Positions 62,801-64,000 of a stretch of 64,000 nucleotides of DNA are shown here, one piece after another (the first letter of the stretch is position 1; each line of letters begins with the position of its first letter). Source of the stretch: Paenibacillus sp. HB172176. Lineage in GTDB: Bacteria > Bacillota > Bacilli > Paenibacillales > Paenibacillaceae. A model generated the notes under the pieces. It searched no databases. It was not told the DNA's origin and saw only the letters and a list, made by a program, of their open reading frames with translations. The translations under genes and the position numbers were made by a program. The DNA lies in contig NZ_JAATHD010000007.1 of NCBI RefSeq assembly GCF_011947265.1, positions 1 through 64,000 on the forward strand. The letters run 5' to 3'.

Positions 62801-64000
62801 ACCCGCTCGATCCATATCAGCCGCAGCGGTTTGGTGCTCGATGTCCATTTGAAGCTGGCCGACGACAGTGAATACAATGCAGGCGATTGGGTGAACCAAA
62901 GCGTGACGGCAAGCGTGTATACGAACCAAACGACCGATGGAGTAGAGGTGATCTCCACAACCTATTCCCTCGATGGCGGATCGGCGTGGCAGCCTTATTC
63001 CGCACCGGTTTCCTTCAGCAATGAAGGCCAGCATACGTTGGATGTGAAAACGGCGGACAGTGCCGATAATGAATTAACGTCATCCTATATCATCCGGGTG
63101 GATTCAACCGTTCCGGTCGCAGGTTTGGGCACGAATGGAAATGAAACGTATGAAGCAACAGCATCCACTACCGTTAACGTTAGCGACAATGACAGCGGCA
63201 TCGATACGGGCACCCTGCAATATGTGTGGACAGACGAGGCAATCATGCCCGGTGATGCGGTGGCGTGGACAGGCTTTGCAAGCGGAGATGTCTTATCACT
63301 AGGCGGCGTGGACGGCGATTGGTACTTGCATATCCGGGCTGCCGATACAGCAGGCAACGCCATGGAAGACGTGTCGAACCGTTTCCGGCTCGACAACGGC
63401 GCACCCGAAGCCATCTTCGGCACGAACGGAAACGAATCCTATGAGACTTCGGCCGCCACTGCCGTTAACGTTAGCGACAGTTACAGCGGCATCGATACGG
63501 CCAGCCTGCACTATGTGTGGACGCAAAGTGCAAGCACGCCGGACAGCGGGGCAGCATGGAACGGCTTTGCAAGCGGGGACAGTTTGTCGCTAAGCGGCGT
63601 GGACGGCGACTGGTACCTGCATATCCGGGCTGCCGATACAGCAGGCAACACCGTGGACGCCGGCTCGAACCGCTTCCGGCTCGACAACAGCGCACCAGCA
63701 ATTGTCTTCGACACGAATGGCAATGAAAAGAATACAACCCGGGCCTCCACTACCGTTACCATTAGTGACAATGACAGCGGTGTCGATCCGTCCAGTCTGC
63801 AGTATGTATGGAAGAATAGCGCCAGTGTGCCGGCCGGGGACGAAGAGTGGACCGGCTTTGCTAGCGGAGATGAATTGACGAAGAGTGGTGTGAACGGCGA
63901 TTGGTACCTGCATGTGAGAGGCATGGATAGGGTTGGCCATACACAGCAAGCCGTATCCAATCGTTTCAAGCTGTTCACACTTGCCCTCCCGATCATCAAC
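59888..64000 (+). CDS. Giant secreted RCC1-repeat/Ig-like surface protein, 3' end outside window
   Basis: At least 1371 residues, open at the window edge. The GTG at 59888 has GAGGAG upstream. Residues 1-35 are a signal peptide (basic start, IILIVSLFMSMIALPG, cleavage near TEA-A). Fourteen RCC1 repeats of about 40 residues (consensus AIAAG-x3-HSLALK-x-DGSVVAWG-x-N-x2-GQ-x2-VP) run from about 42 to 597, enough for two seven-bladed propellers. A cadherin-like beta-sandwich (about 598-690) follows, then Ig-like repeats of about 97 residues (LGTNGNET, DGDWYLHIRAAD, SNRFRLDN), interrupted by two OmpL47-like domains (62554-63100). Probably an extracellular adhesin or carbohydrate-binding scaffold; the cell-wall anchor would lie beyond the window. 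Confidence 0.92.
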   Translation, partial: MKRRVRSRISIILIVSLFMSMIALPGWQHTTEAAQSAAGSRGVVSIASGFLHSLAVRADGSVVAWGRTYGETNVPSEAQGGVIAVSAGYGHSLALTEDGEVVAWGNNNLGQLNVPDEARSGVVAIAAGDNHSLALKTDGSVIAWGYNYWGQSTVPANAQSGVKAIAAGTGHSVALKADGTVIVWGNNGDGQTIVPTEAQSGVAAIASGANHILALKTDGTLVAWGYNYRGQVTVPAGAQSEVVGVAAGKNFSMARKADGSVIAWGDNTFGQITIPSSAQNGTVALDGGSAHVLALMADGSVVAWGLNSNGQASVPAELSKPVKASGISLGFYHALALKSDGGVVAWGSNDTGQINVPTGAQSDVVAIDAGSEHSLALKSNGTVIAWGESDYGKTTVPTAAQSGVISIVAGANHSAALKSDGSVVAWGINDAGQTDVPTAAQSGVTAIVSEGNHTLALKADGSVVGWGYNYFGQASVPTEAQSGVVSIAAGLNHSLALKTDGSVVAWGDNRFDLMDVPTAAQSGVVAIAAGFRHSLALKSDGSVISWGDGQTTVPTAAQNGVVAIAAGYHHSLALKSDGSIVSWGESVYGKPDLTAPGNWNLSSMTIAAGAISPNFHPNVTSYTGYVNPSATDVNVTATLASPLYAELQINGSYETSASAVHVPLTGDSTVIQAHVEPYFQTGKTYTVTIVEDATAPTISLGTNGNETLATSASTTVTVSDGESGVDPDTLRYVWTQSSSTPDDGSAWTSFSSGDSLTQNGVNGDWYLHIRAADEVGNIANAGSNRFRLDNTAPVVSLGTNGSETYASSASTTVTVSDGDSGVDPDTLRYVWTQSSSTPDDGSAWTSFSSGDSLTQNGVNGDWYLHIRAADEVGNVANASSNRFRLDNSAPLIEIELQKQDHSPYASGSWTNQNVTASLSASDELSGIDTLQYSLDNGSMWEPYSAPLSFIYEGAHTLLVRAVDRVGNTSSTTRSIHISRSGLVLDVHLKLADDSEYNAGDWVNQSVTASVYTNQTTDGVEVISTTYSLDGGSAWQPYSAPVSFSNEGQHTLDVKTADSADNELTSSYIIRVDSTVPVAGLGTNGNETYEATASTTVNVSDNDSGIDTGTLQYVWTDEAIMPGDAVAWTGFASGDVLSLGGVDGDWYLHIRAADTAGNAMEDVSNRFRLDNGAPEAIFGTNGNESYETSAATAVNVSDSYSGIDTASLHYVWTQSASTPDSGAAWNGFASGDSLSLSGVDGDWYLHIRAADTAGNTVDAGSNRFRLDNSAPAIVFDTNGNEKNTTRASTTVTISDNDSGVDPSSLQYVWKNSASVPAGDEEWTGFASGDELTKSGVNGDWYLHVRGMDRVGHTQQAVSNRFKLFTLALPIIN
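62063..62509 (+). repeat. Perfect 156-bp direct repeat within surface-protein gene
   Basis: Bases 62063-62218 and 62354-62509 are identical, at a 291-bp (97-codon) period. Other repeats of the same domain in this gene are clearly diverged, so this pair is a recent duplication or gene conversion. Confidence 0.85.

Noticed and set aside
61939..63999. Several minus-strand frames within the surface-protein repeats
   Set aside because: They repeat with the same period as the plus-strand domains and simply reflect the repeat sequence read backwards.

Overview
The window looks like chromosomal DNA from a Paenibacillus-type firmicute. The evidence is strong GGAGG-type ribosome binding sites, regular use of TTG and GTG starts, LplB/YtcP-type sugar permeases paired with lipoprotein binding proteins and membrane-bound AraC sensors, a 7TM hybrid kinase fused to a LytS-type kinase, DUF4304 and DUF4386 proteins, and a very large RCC1-repeat surface protein. 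I see no rRNA or tRNA genes, no CRISPR array and no prophage.

Layout. (1) 0-12 kb is a patchwork of small oxidoreductase/regulator pairs: SDR with TetR, flavodoxin-fold reductase with HxlR, and a nitroreductase. It also holds a UvrC-like GIY-YIG protein, a DUF4304 protein, an MFS exporter split by an intact IS1634-like element, an ECF41-type sigma factor, and decayed genes (a serine recombinase, a WYL/HTH regulator and a coproporphyrinogen oxidase). (2) 12-21.6 kb carries a Dus-family enzyme, a SNF2 helicase translationally coupled to a YwqB-like protein, a membrane-anchored trypsin-like protease, and a hybrid kinase with two kinase modules and a receiver. (3) 21.9-27.7 kb is an AT-richer ABC sugar uptake operon (two permeases, binding lipoprotein) followed by its AraC sensor. 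(4) 28.1-39.5 kb is a GC-rich polysaccharide-utilisation type locus: two permeases, binding lipoprotein, BNR-repeat sialidase-like protein, a large glycosyl hydrolase, an AraC sensor and a DapA/NAL-type aldolase.

(5) 39.5-43.1 kb holds an SDR/AraC pair flanked by two related, differently damaged TetR genes and an NmrA fragment. (6) 43.2-44.3 kb is a BrnT/CopG toxin-antitoxin pair with a frameshifted toxin and an unusually long antitoxin. (7) 44.4-48.9 kb has a YafY/WYL regulator divergent from DoxX and GyrI-like genes, then SDR, MmyB-type and TetR genes. (8) 49.0-51.8 kb is a two-gene unit: a 618-residue protein with an N-terminal signature like that of cargo proteins of extracellular contractile injection systems, plus a YbjN/chaperone-like partner, closed by a strong terminator. 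I consider this the most likely undescribed system here. (9) 51.9-56.7 kb has an amidohydrolase divergent from MarR, an SDR divergent from TetR (both with clear paired operators), a Crp-family regulator and a DUF4386 protein. (10) 56.8-64 kb has a stand-alone TrpB, a second recombinase relic, a nested inverted-repeat element, a truncated Fic protein and the start of a giant secreted protein with fourteen RCC1 repeats, open at the window edge.

Recurring themes are regulator/oxidoreductase pairs with visible palindromic operators, gene decay next to mobile-element relics, and two apparent ATC initiation codons behind ideal ribosome binding sites.
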